A stretch of 64,000 bases of DNA, from NCBI GenBank assembly GCA_019187225.1, contig JABAQQ010000002.1:1-64000 (forward strand), read 5' to 3'. Numbering within the stretch: position 1 is the first letter of the stretch; the number at the start of each line of letters is the position of its first letter. Positions 7,894 through 16,425 of this stretch are shown here, piece by piece. The DNA comes from Saprospiraceae bacterium (GTDB lineage: Bacteria; Bacteroidota; Bacteroidia; Chitinophagales; Saprospiraceae). The notes under the pieces are model-generated. The model was not told where the DNA came from, did no database searches, and worked only from the letters and a program-made list of their open reading frames with translations. The translations under genes and the position numbers were made by a program.

Positions 7894-10437
7894 TCAACTC
7901 TTCCACTCGATCCTTTCAAATCCCGGCTCCACCGTCAGCGTATACAGCGAGCGGTCGCGCAGGCGGATTTCCTTGATGGGCAATTCTTTGCCGTCCACTG
8001 CGCAGTGTTTGACGAAAGTAGGGAAACCGACGAGGTAAATTTTAACGTTGCTATAGGAAGGTTCAAAATCGCCCTCTTTGCGCTGACGGAGCGTAAAATC
8101 ACCGTTTTTACCTTCGGTTTCAAAAATTTTAAGGCTGAATTCGTTGTTGCGGTAAGCGTAACCTTCGCCCGCATCTTCGTACAAGTGGCTGGTTTCGAGG
8201 CCGTTTTTGTAATAGACGTACAGCATCAGTTCGTCTAGTGGTTGACCTGTCCATTGCCGGATGGGATACACCGGCAACACAGCGCCCTCGCGGATAAAGA
8301 AAGGAATTTGATCGGGCATGGTGTTGACAAACATCTCGCCATTGGATTGCTGACCCGTCCAGAAATAGTACCAGTTGCCTTTCGGCAGATAGACGCCCTG
8401 ACGCTGCGTTTTGGGCTGAATGACCGGGCTGACCAACAGGTGTTCGCCAAACAGAAAGTCGCGTTCCTGTTCGAACAGGCGCGGGTCATTTGCATCGGCA
8501 AAAGCGAGGTGGCGGATCACAGGTGTGCCGTCGAGGGTGTGCAGCCACATCGCCGAGTACAGGCATGGCAAGAGCGCGTAACGCAATTCGATGGCTTTTT
8601 TGGCCAGTTCCGTCCATTTATCGCCGAACGACCAGGGCTCCTGTTCGGCGACGTGCAGTTTCGGGTTGCTCAGTTCGGCTTCGTCAGCTGGCAGGGTGTC
8701 GCCGCTGGTGTGCTGGCCCATGCTGTGCACACGCATCAACGGATGAAAAACAGCGAGTTGCAGCCAGCGCACGAACAATTCTCCGTCGGCTGAACCGGCG
8801 AAACCGCCGATGTCGGTTCCGCAAAACGAAAAACCGGAAACCGACAGCCGCTGGCATTGGATGTTGGCAATTTGAAGGTGTTCCCAGGTGGAGAAGTTGT
8901 CGCCCGTCCAAACGGCGGCATAACGTTGCCCTCCGCTGAAGGTCGCGCGGGTCAGCAGGTAGGGGCGTTTGTCCGGGATCAGGTTTTTGAAGCCATCCCA
9001 CGAAGCGCGCGCCATTTGCTGTCCGTAAATGTTGTGCGCCTTGCGATGGCTGCACGTGTGGCCGTCGTGGTGGTGCAATACGTTGTCGGGCAGCGTTTTG
9101 TGGTGCACGTGAAAAACGGCAGGTTCGTTCATGTCGTTCCAGAAGCCGCTTGCGCCGAGGTCGCAATACAGTTCCTTGTACAATTGCCCCCACCATTCGC
9201 GCGCGGCCGGATGCGTGAAATCGGGGAAGGCGCAAAAGCCCGGCCATACGGGGGCTTTGGCCACTTCGCCGTCTGCCGTTTTGACGAACATTCCTTTTTC
9301 CAAACCTTCTTTGTATACACCGTATTCCGGGTCTTCTTTCACGCCGGGGTCAATCATGACCACCGTCGCGAAACCCTGAGCGCGGAGGTCTTCGATCAGG
9401 CGTTTGGGCTCGGGGAAATGCGCTTCGTCCCAGGTAAAGACCCGGAAGCCGTCCATGTAATCTATGTCGAGGTAAATGGCGTCGCAGGGAATCTCGCGTT
9501 CGCGAAATTCACGGGCAATGTCGCGCACCCGGCTTTCGGGATAATAACTCCAGCGGCATTGATGGTAGCCGAGGGCCCATAAAGGCGGCAGTTCGTGCAC
9601 GCCCGTCAGGTGCGCATAAGCGCGGCTGACTTCGGCAAGCGAGGGGCCGTTGAGGAAATAATAATTCATCTCGCCGCCTTCAGCGGAAAAATACACCGTT
9701 CCCGTTTCTTCGGAGTCGAAGTCGAAGTGCGTTCTGAAAGTATTGTCGAAAAAAATGCCGTAGGCGAGCCCCTGGTGCAGCGAATAATAAAACGGCACTG
9801 CCCGGTAAAGCGGATCGGTTTCGCGTCCGAATCCATAAGCGTCGGTGCACCAGTTGCTGAATTGTTGGCCTGCCAGGTTAGTGCCGCAGGTTTTGTCGCC
9901 GAGGCCGAAAAACACTTCTTTGCGGTGGCATTTCTTTTCCATTTTTACTTCGCACCAACCGCGCAGAATAGTCCTTTTAGCCGAAAAGCCACCCGCGTCC
10001 TCGCACAACACCCGGTCGTCGGGGTCGTACATTTTTACCTGCAAATTGGTTTTGGAAACGACTACCTGCAATTGCTCCGACACGATGAGGTATTCATTGT
10101 CGTTTTCGTTGAGCGTCACTGTGACTTTTTCCGGACGGAAAAGTGGGTCAACGGCATAGGAAAAATCGGGCGCGAAAACGCCGTCCGGTGAATAACGCAG
10201 CCGGATGATGCCGGCTGTCAGCACCTGGACGCGCAAGCTCACGGCGTTGCGGCACACGAACTCGTAGGCACCGTCGCGCCAGCGCACTGCACTTATTTCG
10301 TCGGGCGCCACGATCTGAAACACATCATCGTAACGCTGGCTGACGCTGGCTTCGGCGAAGGAGATTTCGGAAGGGACGGCGAGTGCCTCCGCTTCAGGCT
10401 CCGGTTCGGGAAGTTTGTCGGGTTGTTTTTTCATCAT
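7894..10437 (-). CDS. Glycoside hydrolase family 31 alpha-glucosidase
   Basis: 847 residues. GH31 landmarks: N-terminal beta domain, DIDYMDGFRVFTWD at the start of the barrel, the nucleophile motif WNDMNEPAVF (Asp near residue 434), the acid/base region GGQRYAAVWTGDNFSTW (Asp near 510), and the following FCGTDIGGFAG. A C-terminal DUF5110-like beta region follows. It hydrolyses alpha-linked glucosides such as maltose or starch fragments. There is no signal peptide, so a cytoplasmic or periplasm-independent role is likely. The start at 10437 (MMKKQPDKL, Pro/Glu-rich leader) is favoured: the frame extends upstream but would run over the terminator and the next gene. Confidence 0.93.
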   Translation of the reverse strand: MMKKQPDKLPEPEPEAEALAVPSEISFAEASVSQRYDDVFQIVAPDEISAVRWRDGAYEFVCRNAVSLRVQVLTAGIIRLRYSPDGVFAPDFSYAVDPLFRPEKVTVTLNENDNEYLIVSEQLQVVVSKTNLQVKMYDPDDRVLCEDAGGFSAKRTILRGWCEVKMEKKCHRKEVFFGLGDKTCGTNLAGQQFSNWCTDAYGFGRETDPLYRAVPFYYSLHQGLAYGIFFDNTFRTHFDFDSEETGTVYFSAEGGEMNYYFLNGPSLAEVSRAYAHLTGVHELPPLWALGYHQCRWSYYPESRVRDIAREFREREIPCDAIYLDIDYMDGFRVFTWDEAHFPEPKRLIEDLRAQGFATVVMIDPGVKEDPEYGVYKEGLEKGMFVKTADGEVAKAPVWPGFCAFPDFTHPAAREWWGQLYKELYCDLGASGFWNDMNEPAVFHVHHKTLPDNVLHHHDGHTCSHRKAHNIYGQQMARASWDGFKNLIPDKRPYLLTRATFSGGQRYAAVWTGDNFSTWEHLQIANIQCQRLSVSGFSFCGTDIGGFAGSADGELFVRWLQLAVFHPLMRVHSMGQHTSGDTLPADEAELSNPKLHVAEQEPWSFGDKWTELAKKAIELRYALLPCLYSAMWLHTLDGTPVIRHLAFADANDPRLFEQERDFLFGEHLLVSPVIQPKTQRQGVYLPKGNWYYFWTGQQSNGEMFVNTMPDQIPFFIREGAVLPVYPIRQWTGQPLDELMLYVYYKNGLETSHLYEDAGEGYAYRNNEFSLKIFETEGKNGDFTLRQRKEGDFEPSYSNVKIYLVGFPTFVKHCAVDGKELPIKEIRLRDRSLYTLTVEPGFERIEWKS

Positions 10438-10496
10438 ATTTGGTTTGCCCGCCAAAAGTCTGCCGATTTTCACAAAAACGAACAAACTTAGTTGCC

Positions 10497-10530
10497 GTAA
10501 AAAACAAAGGGCGGGTTGCCACACCCGCCC
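10497..10530 (-). terminator. Rho-independent terminator of sigma/anti-sigma operon
   Basis: On the minus strand a perfect 8-bp stem GGGCGGGT/ACCCGCCC with a 6-base loop (10509-10530) is followed by TTTGTTTTTT. It lies 35 bases past the stop codon at 10565 and ends the transcript that includes the ECF sigma factor. Confidence 0.85.
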
Positions 10531-10564
10531 TCGTTCCATTACTTCATACGAGAATGAAGAAATA

Positions 10565-11938
10565 TCAGAAAAACCAGATGCCGTTGAGAAGGAAAAAATG
10601 GGATGCGCCGGCATTGTCAGCGGGCTGCGAAGGAGAGGGGTCGTATTGTCCGTTTTGGTCGAGCGTGATTGGATCTGCTGCTGTTTGCGGGAAACCGTAC
10701 CTGTAAAAAGCGTCCAGTTCAAAACGCCTGCTGATGCGGACGCCGGCACCCGTCTGCAGGTGCATCTGCCAGCGCGACAATGTGCTGGAAGTCAGGTCGT
10801 CGAGGTTTTTTTGAGCGGCTTTATCGGCGGTCAGATACGTTTGGTTGTTGGCATAACTCGTGTTCGAAGCCTCCGCCGAAAGGGCGTAGGATGTTGTGAT
10901 GCCTGCGAATATCCGCAGGGGGAGCAACGGCTGCCAGTAAGCCAGCAAGGGCATTTCGAGTTGCCGGAGTTGTTCTACCGGAACAAGCACTTCAGGTGAT
11001 GACACATTGGGGGATGGAGTGCCGGATCCGCCGGTGTTCAAATTGACTATATTTCCGGTAGCATCGGCATATTCCAGGGCATCCAGTGTCACGACCGGGC
11101 GCTCGTCGCCCGGGAACCGGTATTGAGCGTATTGTATTCCGCTGCGCAACCCCCATTTGCGGTGGAATTGCCAGTTGGCAACCGCTCCTCCCGTAAATCC
11201 ATTGAGGGAGGATAATTGTTCGGAAGACAGTCCGGCGGTGAGACCGAACGACCAGCGTTCCGGTCCGGTGTGCTTTTTGGTCGGAGCAACCGCGTAAGGC
11301 CCGACCGTTGGCAGTTCGGGTGCGTTTATTATTTCATTTTCAACAAATTGTGGAATGACGGGCAAATAGTTGAGGCCCCGGCTGTGCGTGGCGTTTTCAC
11401 CGGGCGCGGCATCGTCAGGCGTTGGGATTTGAGTTGTCGCGTCAGACACGTTTGGCGTTCTCAGCAAGCGTGAAGGGAAGTCCGTTGAAGCGGACGCTGC
11501 GTGATTGGACGCTTGTTCGGCCGGTGTGTGTGCAAGGATTGGTTCCGGCAAAGTATGTCCGGACGGAAATCCTGCTCCAGACACTCTTTTTTCATCCGGT
11601 GCATTACCTGCCTTTTCAGAAAAATCGGAGGCGGGTGCGTTTTGTGGAAAGCCGGCTTCGTTTGTATTCAAAATACGGTTTGATTTCTTATCTTCTGTGC
11701 CGCCTCCCGCCACGGGGTCGGAGACAACAGGCGTCGCTGCCGGCGCTTGCTCCACCTGTTCCGGTGTGCTTTGCCGGCAGAGCCACCAACCGCCTGCTAC
11801 GGCCAGCGGGAGCAGGAACAGCGCGAGCGGCCACCAAACGAAGCGGCGGCGGCGCTGTTCCGGCATTTCGCGGTCGAGCAGGCGGCGCATGGACTGCCAG
11901 CCTTTTTCGGTCACTTTGTTGTCAAACTCGTTTTTCAT
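10565..11938 (-). CDS. TM-anchored putative anti-sigma protein with C-terminal barrel domain
   Basis: 457 residues. A short basic cytoplasmic N-terminus (VTEKGWQSMRRLLDREMPEQRRRR) precedes one transmembrane helix (about 34-54), a Pro/Ala/Glu-rich linker of roughly 150 residues, and a C-terminal domain of about 230 residues patterned as a PorT-like outer-membrane beta-barrel (SFGLTAGLSSEQL, WGLRSGIQYAQYRF, ending in FFLLNGIWFF with a terminal Phe). Its ATG overlaps the sigma-factor stop codon (ATGA), the usual arrangement for a sigma factor and its regulator. I infer that the N-terminal segment holds the sigma factor and that the barrel senses the envelope. No biochemical role is established from sequence. 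Confidence 0.75.
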   Translation of the reverse strand: MKNEFDNKVTEKGWQSMRRLLDREMPEQRRRRFVWWPLALFLLPLAVAGGWWLCRQSTPEQVEQAPAATPVVSDPVAGGGTEDKKSNRILNTNEAGFPQNAPASDFSEKAGNAPDEKRVSGAGFPSGHTLPEPILAHTPAEQASNHAASASTDFPSRLLRTPNVSDATTQIPTPDDAAPGENATHSRGLNYLPVIPQFVENEIINAPELPTVGPYAVAPTKKHTGPERWSFGLTAGLSSEQLSSLNGFTGGAVANWQFHRKWGLRSGIQYAQYRFPGDERPVVTLDALEYADATGNIVNLNTGGSGTPSPNVSSPEVLVPVEQLRQLEMPLLAYWQPLLPLRIFAGITTSYALSAEASNTSYANNQTYLTADKAAQKNLDDLTSSTLSRWQMHLQTGAGVRISRRFELDAFYRYGFPQTAADPITLDQNGQYDPSPSQPADNAGASHFFLLNGIWFF

Positions 11939-12513
11939 GTCGCGGTGTTGAATCGTTGGTTTGGAGGGGCCATTTGAGCACTCAATATTTCACGCAGTTT
12001 TTGTCGCGCCGTGCTCAGGTGCCATTTGGATGTGCCCTCACTGATGCTCAGGTTCTCCGCAATTTCTGCGTGGGAATATCCTTCTATGGCGAAAAGCCGG
12101 AACACTTCCTGCGAAACCGGCGGGAGGGTGCGCACTGCCCGCAGGATGTCTTCCTCGTAAAAAACTTCGTGGCCGCGTTCGGGTACCGCCTCATCGCGTT
12201 CTTCGAGCACCAAGAAATGCAGGTAACGCGCATTGTCACGGAAATAGTCGGCCATGCTGTGGTACACTAAGCGTCGTACCCATCCTTCGAGGCTTCCCTT
12301 GAAGGCGAACGTGTGTATTTTTTTGAATACGCGCAAAAAGCCGTTGTTGGCGATTTCGATGGCAGTGTCTTCGTCGCGGGTGTAGCGTCGGCACATGCGC
12401 AGCATTTCAGGGAAAAAACGGCGGTACAGCGCCTCCTGGGCGCGGCGCTCGTTGCGGGCGCAGCCCTCCACGAGTTCCTGTTCCGTGTAATTTTTTTTCC
12501 CGAAAAAAGCCAT
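11935..12513 (-). CDS. ECF-family RNA polymerase sigma factor
   Basis: 192 residues with region 2 at about 25-95 (ALYRRFFPEMLRMCRRY, EIANNGFLRVFKKI, YHSMADYFRDN) and region 4 at about 125-180 (LPPVSQEVFRLFAIEGYSHAEIAENLSISEGTSKWHLSTA read as a helix-turn-helix). It directs RNA polymerase to a regulon that cannot be read from this window. The start at 12513 (MAFFGKKNY) is preferred; an ATG at 12555 would abut the upstream stop. It follows the envelope protein gene by 42 bases and overlaps the downstream TM/barrel gene by 4 bases, so the three are probably one operon. Confidence 0.92.
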   Translation of the reverse strand: MAFFGKKNYTEQELVEGCARNERRAQEALYRRFFPEMLRMCRRYTRDEDTAIEIANNGFLRVFKKIHTFAFKGSLEGWVRRLVYHSMADYFRDNARYLHFLVLEERDEAVPERGHEVFYEEDILRAVRTLPPVSQEVFRLFAIEGYSHAEIAENLSISEGTSKWHLSTARQKLREILSAQMAPPNQRFNTAT

Positions 12514-12555
12514 TCGATTGGTTCCGATTAAATCCGATTGATTCGAATCAAGCAA

Positions 12556-13314
12556 TTATAATATTACGCCGATCCCCACTTCCAGGCGTTTGTGCAGGAT
12601 ACGGTCTTGTCCCCGGTCGTTGCCCCAGACGGATTGCCAATTGCGGATTTTCTTTTGCAGGCTCAGACCTCCATGCAGGGTGAAATGGTTGCCTAAGCGG
12701 TAGCCGAATTGTATTTTGGTCATCCAACCACCCTTCCAGTCTTCCGTAAAACCCTGTTGCTCGTCCCCGTTTTTTCCGGTAAACGCCCAGCCTCCGCCAA
12801 CCGTATAAAAAGGCGCAATGTTTTTGGCCAGCAAATATCCGCGTACTTCGGCAAAAATGGGATAGGTAGCGGCCTCATAACCGCCGGGGTCGAAAATTTC
12901 CACCCCGCCGCCGATGCCGGCGCCCATCCAGCGCCTGAACATCCACCCGAGGCTGTGGCAGAGCGAATATCCGCTGGTATTATCGCGATAATAGGTTTCT
13001 CCGGCCAGGACGCCCAACCGGGTGGCGTTATACAACCCGCGTTCCCTGAAGTCGTATATTCCCTTTTGTCTTTTATCCTCTTTGCAGCGTTGTACGATGC
13101 GTTTGACGTTGTCGGCAGGTACGGTCATGTTCACGCCACTCCAGGTGACAAGGACAAGATTGCCGCCGGGTGCGTATTCGATGATCTTGCCCCGGAATTC
13201 CGAGCCGTTGCGCAAATAAACGATATCGGTGCAGTCGCCGGAATTTTGTTGCGCAGGCAGCGGCGCAAAGGCAAGCAACAGATTGAAAACGAGAAGTATA
13301 CGGAATGCTTTCAT
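12556..13314 (-). CDS. Secreted envelope protein with N-terminal KIIEYAPG-type domain
   Basis: 252 residues. Signal peptide at 1-22 (ending PLPAQQ). The next 50 residues (DIVYLRNGSEFRGKIIEY ... VKRIVQ) match a small beta domain common in Bacteroidota envelope proteins, where a 'make more of X' type strand pair is followed by a barrel. The remaining part has alternating aromatic/Gly strands suggesting an outer-membrane barrel (FTLHGGLSLQKKI, VGIGVIL). It is the first gene of the cassette with the ECF sigma factor, so it may be part of the stress that the sigma factor reads, but this is inference. Confidence 0.7.
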   Translation of the reverse strand: MKAFRILLVFNLLLAFAPLPAQQNSGDCTDIVYLRNGSEFRGKIIEYAPGGNLVLVTWSGVNMTVPADNVKRIVQRCKEDKRQKGIYDFRERGLYNATRLGVLAGETYYRDNTSGYSLCHSLGWMFRRWMGAGIGGGVEIFDPGGYEAATYPIFAEVRGYLLAKNIAPFYTVGGGWAFTGKNGDEQQGFTEDWKGGWMTKIQFGYRLGNHFTLHGGLSLQKKIRNWQSVWGNDRGQDRILHKRLEVGIGVIL

Positions 13315-13353
13315 ATTTGAATCTTATCAACCCTCATAAACATTCATCAACTT

Positions 13354-14619
13354 TTATTTCACCACCGGTATCCGGCTCAATTGTTCCGGATGTTCCGGAT
13401 CACTGGCGTCGAATTGGTAGAAACCGTCGGCGCCGATAACGAGCAGTTGGCCGGCGCCGAGCGCGATGATATCGTATGCGTCGAAACCTGTGGTATGGCT
13501 CTTTTGCTTCAGGTCGAGCGGGTTGGTTTTATCGAATATTTTCAGACCGTCGTCGCATAGATACAGATAATCGTTGGTGACGGACAATCCCATCGGCCGC
13601 TTCATTTGGTACACTTTGAGCAATTCGGTGGAAGGCAGATTTTCGATACCGATGACGTCGAGTTGGTTGAAGGTGCCATTGCAGGTAGTACCGTCGTGGA
13701 TGGTGACATAAGCGTATTTGTCGTCGCAAACAACCGGATCGCAACCGGTGGCGTGGGAGAATTGCGTTTCCAGCACCGGGCGTTGCGGGTTGGAATTGTT
13801 GAAAATGAACACACCGGTTTGGGAGCCGATGAACAGGCGGTCTTTCCAGGGGAAAATGGTTTCGATGTTCCAGCCGACGAGCACGGAATCGAGGCGGGCA
13901 GGGCAGGCGGATGCCACCGACCAACTGCGCAGGATCGAGTTGTCAATGGTATACAGGTATTCGTCTACCAGGGTAAAACGCGCGAAAGACCCGCCGATGC
14001 CGATGGAGGCGAGCGCATCGGAGCCGGATTTGATGCCGCTGGCATCGAACAATCCGCTGTTCACAAAGACGACATCGCCTTCGAAGAACCATTGATTGCT
14101 CCAACGAGAATCTTCGCAAGACAACGTTTCCTTTATTTCGGTTTCCACATACTCGATGAGATAACCCTGTTGCGGATCGTATCCGTAGGGTTGGAACGCA
14201 CTTTCAGAGCGGCAAACGATCTGCGGATTTTGCATGTCGCTGATATCTATGGTCAGCAGGTCTACGTATTGGTTGGCGTACAGGTACTGGCCCCGAATGG
14301 CCATATCGCCGTTGCCGGGGATACTCCAGAAAGCGACGGGTTTTGGGTTGGAGGGGTCGGCATTGTCCACGATGTGGATGCCCTCATTGCGTTCGTTGAT
14401 AAAAAGATAATGTCCGAAAACGTAAATCTTGCCGGGCTCGCGCAATTCGCGCGCTGCCTGGACGCTCATGCCCACCCGGACTTCAGCGGGCAATTTGTAC
14501 ACCGGGTCAAAACGGACGAAGGTCCGGGTGGTTTCACATTCGTCGCGCAGGCAGCCGCTGAGCGCAGCGGCCACTGCGATACCGAGAAAAGCAAAGCGAA
14601 GGAGTGATCTGTGTTTCAT
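13354..14619 (-). CDS. LVIVD-repeat beta-propeller lipoprotein
   Basis: 421 residues. The N-terminus is a lipoprotein signal peptide with lipobox LSGC (Cys near residue 23). The body contains repeated units of the LVIVD type (GIHIVDNADPSNPKPVAF, LLTIDISDMQNPQIV, VFIFNNSNPQRPV, LKIFDKTNPLDL, YQFDASDPEHPEQL), consistent with a beta-propeller displayed on the envelope. The function of LVIVD propellers is generally unknown. The start at 14619 places the lipobox correctly; an upstream ATG adds 13 residues before the signal peptide. It is transcribed in the same direction as the sigma cassette but separated by 40 bases. Confidence 0.85.
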   Translation of the reverse strand: MKHRSLLRFAFLGIAVAAALSGCLRDECETTRTFVRFDPVYKLPAEVRVGMSVQAARELREPGKIYVFGHYLFINERNEGIHIVDNADPSNPKPVAFWSIPGNGDMAIRGQYLYANQYVDLLTIDISDMQNPQIVCRSESAFQPYGYDPQQGYLIEYVETEIKETLSCEDSRWSNQWFFEGDVVFVNSGLFDASGIKSGSDALASIGIGGSFARFTLVDEYLYTIDNSILRSWSVASACPARLDSVLVGWNIETIFPWKDRLFIGSQTGVFIFNNSNPQRPVLETQFSHATGCDPVVCDDKYAYVTIHDGTTCNGTFNQLDVIGIENLPSTELLKVYQMKRPMGLSVTNDYLYLCDDGLKIFDKTNPLDLKQKSHTTGFDAYDIIALGAGQLLVIGADGFYQFDASDPEHPEQLSRIPVVK

Positions 14620-14749
14620 TGCAAAACGGTTGAGTGAACGAAAATACTGTTGTTGCACCGGTTTGCCGTGAAAGACAGGGTAGGGCGGGGGAAGGGTTGG
14701 GTTAGAGAGGGGAAATCATTTGAGTTATTTTTTTGCCAGATTCCTGAAA

Positions 14750-14817
14750 TTGAAATTTGGACATTGTCCATCGTCCAATGTCCAATGTCTAATTTCCAAT
14801 TTCCAATTTCCAATGCT
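14750..14817. repeat. CCAATGT/TTGGACA heptamer repeat with inverted arm
   Basis: Heptamers related to ccaatgt and ccaattt run in tandem from 14776 to 14815, preceded by an inverted arm (ttggacattg, 14756-14765), so a hairpin is possible. The block ends two bases before the tyrS stop codon. Confidence 0.8.
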
Positions 14818-14818
14818 G

Positions 14819-16096
14819 TCAACCCACCTGCACCAAAAACTTGTTCTTTTTTCCGTTTTCCACCATGATAAACTTGCCGTGCAACAGATCGGCAGATGAA
14901 ACGGCCGCTCCCAGGTCGCTGATCTTCTGTTTGTTGACAGAAATGGCGTTGTTCTGGATGGCTTTTTTCGCTTCGCTGCGGCTGGGAAGTATGCCCGTGT
15001 ATTCGGAGAGGAAATCGAGGATATTGACTCCGTTTTGCACGGCGGAAAGCGGCGCCGGCGGCGCGGGAATTTCCTCTGCCACCTGCGCCAGCGTGCGGGC
15101 GTCGAGGCTGCGCAAAGTGGCGGCGTCGGCTTTCGGGTCGAACAACAATTGCGACACCGCGAGCACGGTATCGAACTCTTTCTGGCCGTGGATGCGCACG
15201 GTGATCTCTTCGGCGAATACCCGTTTGATTTCCTGCGGCCCGGCACTTGCCTCTAGCGCTTCGATTTCCGCGCGGCTTTTCAGCGAAAAATAGCGCAGGA
15301 ACTTGGGCAGGTCGCGGTCGTCGGCGTTCAGCCAGAACTGGTAGAAGCGGTACGGACTGGTCAGGTTCGGGTCGAGCCAGATGTTGCCCGATGTGCTTTT
15401 ACCGAATTTGGTGCCGTCGGCTTTCGTCAGCAGGGGCGTGGTGAGGGCGTGCAGTTTGGCGTCGTCAATTTTTCGACCCAGTTCCACGCCGGCGGTGATG
15501 TTGCCGTACTGATCGGAGCCACCCATTTGCAGGGAGATGCCGTATTTGCGGTGGAGCAGCACGAAGTCGTAGCCTTGCAGCAACTGGTAACTGAACTCGG
15601 TGAACGAAATGCCCGTCTCGCTCTCGATGCGTCGTCTCACACTTTCCTTGGAAAGCATGTAATTGACCGTCAGGTACTTACCTACATCGCGCAAGAATTC
15701 GAGCACGTTCATATTTTGCCAGAATTCGAGATTGTTCACGAGCAGGGCATGGTTAGGGCCAGCTTCGTTGAAATCGAGTAGTTTTTTGACCTGCTCCATT
15801 TGGAACGCTGTATTTCGGTCGAGTTCGTCGTAACTTTTGAGTTCGCGTTCCGCGTCTTTGCCGCTGGGGTCGCCGATGCGTCCGGTAGCGCCGCCCATGA
15901 GCACCACAGGCTGGTGGCCGGCGCGCTGCAGAAAGGTGAGCAGCATGATCTGGACGTAATTACCTATGGTGAGCGAAGGCGCGGTGGGATCGAAGCCGAT
16001 GTAGCCACGCACGATGCCGCTTTTCAGATGCTCTTCTATGCCGGGCGTGGAGTCGTGGATGAGACCACGCCATTTGAGTTCGGAGAAAAAATCCAT
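14819..16096 (-). CDS. tyrS: Tyrosine--tRNA ligase
   Basis: 425 residues, normal TyrRS length. It charges tRNA-Tyr with tyrosine in the cytoplasm. Class I features: GFDPTAPSLTIGN at residues about 34-46, GRIGDPSGKD, the tyrosine-specificity loop (YQLLQGYDFVLL, GGSDQYGNI), the KMSKS-equivalent KFGKS near residue 230, and a C-terminal S4 RNA-binding domain (KKAIQNNAISVNK). The signature HIGH motif reads TIGN (residues 43-46), so both histidines are replaced although the preceding Thr is kept. Start MDFFSELKWRGL matches family N-termini. Confidence 0.95.
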   Translation of the reverse strand: MDFFSELKWRGLIHDSTPGIEEHLKSGIVRGYIGFDPTAPSLTIGNYVQIMLLTFLQRAGHQPVVLMGGATGRIGDPSGKDAERELKSYDELDRNTAFQMEQVKKLLDFNEAGPNHALLVNNLEFWQNMNVLEFLRDVGKYLTVNYMLSKESVRRRIESETGISFTEFSYQLLQGYDFVLLHRKYGISLQMGGSDQYGNITAGVELGRKIDDAKLHALTTPLLTKADGTKFGKSTSGNIWLDPNLTSPYRFYQFWLNADDRDLPKFLRYFSLKSRAEIEALEASAGPQEIKRVFAEEITVRIHGQKEFDTVLAVSQLLFDPKADAATLRSLDARTLAQVAEEIPAPPAPLSAVQNGVNILDFLSEYTGILPSRSEAKKAIQNNAISVNKQKISDLGAAVSSADLLHGKFIMVENGKKNKFLVQVG

Positions 16097-16425
16097 GTTC
16101 GGGTTGGTAGTTATCGGTAATTAGTTATTGGCAATTGGTTGACTGGTATTCGCGACACCTATGAAGAATTTTATTTTGTGAATGAAAGTTTCCGAATAGG
16201 GCGGCAAAATTAGTTTTTGAAATAAAAGTTCAAGGCATTGCAGTTCGCCTTTTCTTCTAAGCAGAAAAAATGCCGGATTGAGAGGCTGGCGCATTTTTAA
16301 CCCTAAAAACCAGAATAATCTTTTGACCGAACCGAATTTAATGGAAACATGGATTGAACAGCCACGTTGGAATACCGGCATTTCCGACATCGCCGATACC
16401 CCCACCTGTGGATGACAAAATTGAT
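16097..16425. other. 329-base gap with possible terminator hairpin
   Basis: No gene recognised. Close to the tyrS start (16108-16145) there is a weak AT-rich repeat of the ggtaatta/ttggcaattgg kind. At 16264-16302 a minus-strand hairpin (AAAAATGC ... GCATTTTT) followed by a T-run could end transcription of the SH3 protein gene, 125 bases past its stop codon. Confidence 0.5.

Noticed and set aside
7702-8238. Pro/Leu-rich plus-strand frame through the hexamer repeat
   Set aside because: It is the translation of the repeat followed by antisense of the GH31 gene.
10438-10749. N-terminal extension of the GH31 frame
   Set aside because: It crosses a clear terminator and the 3' end of the barrel gene.
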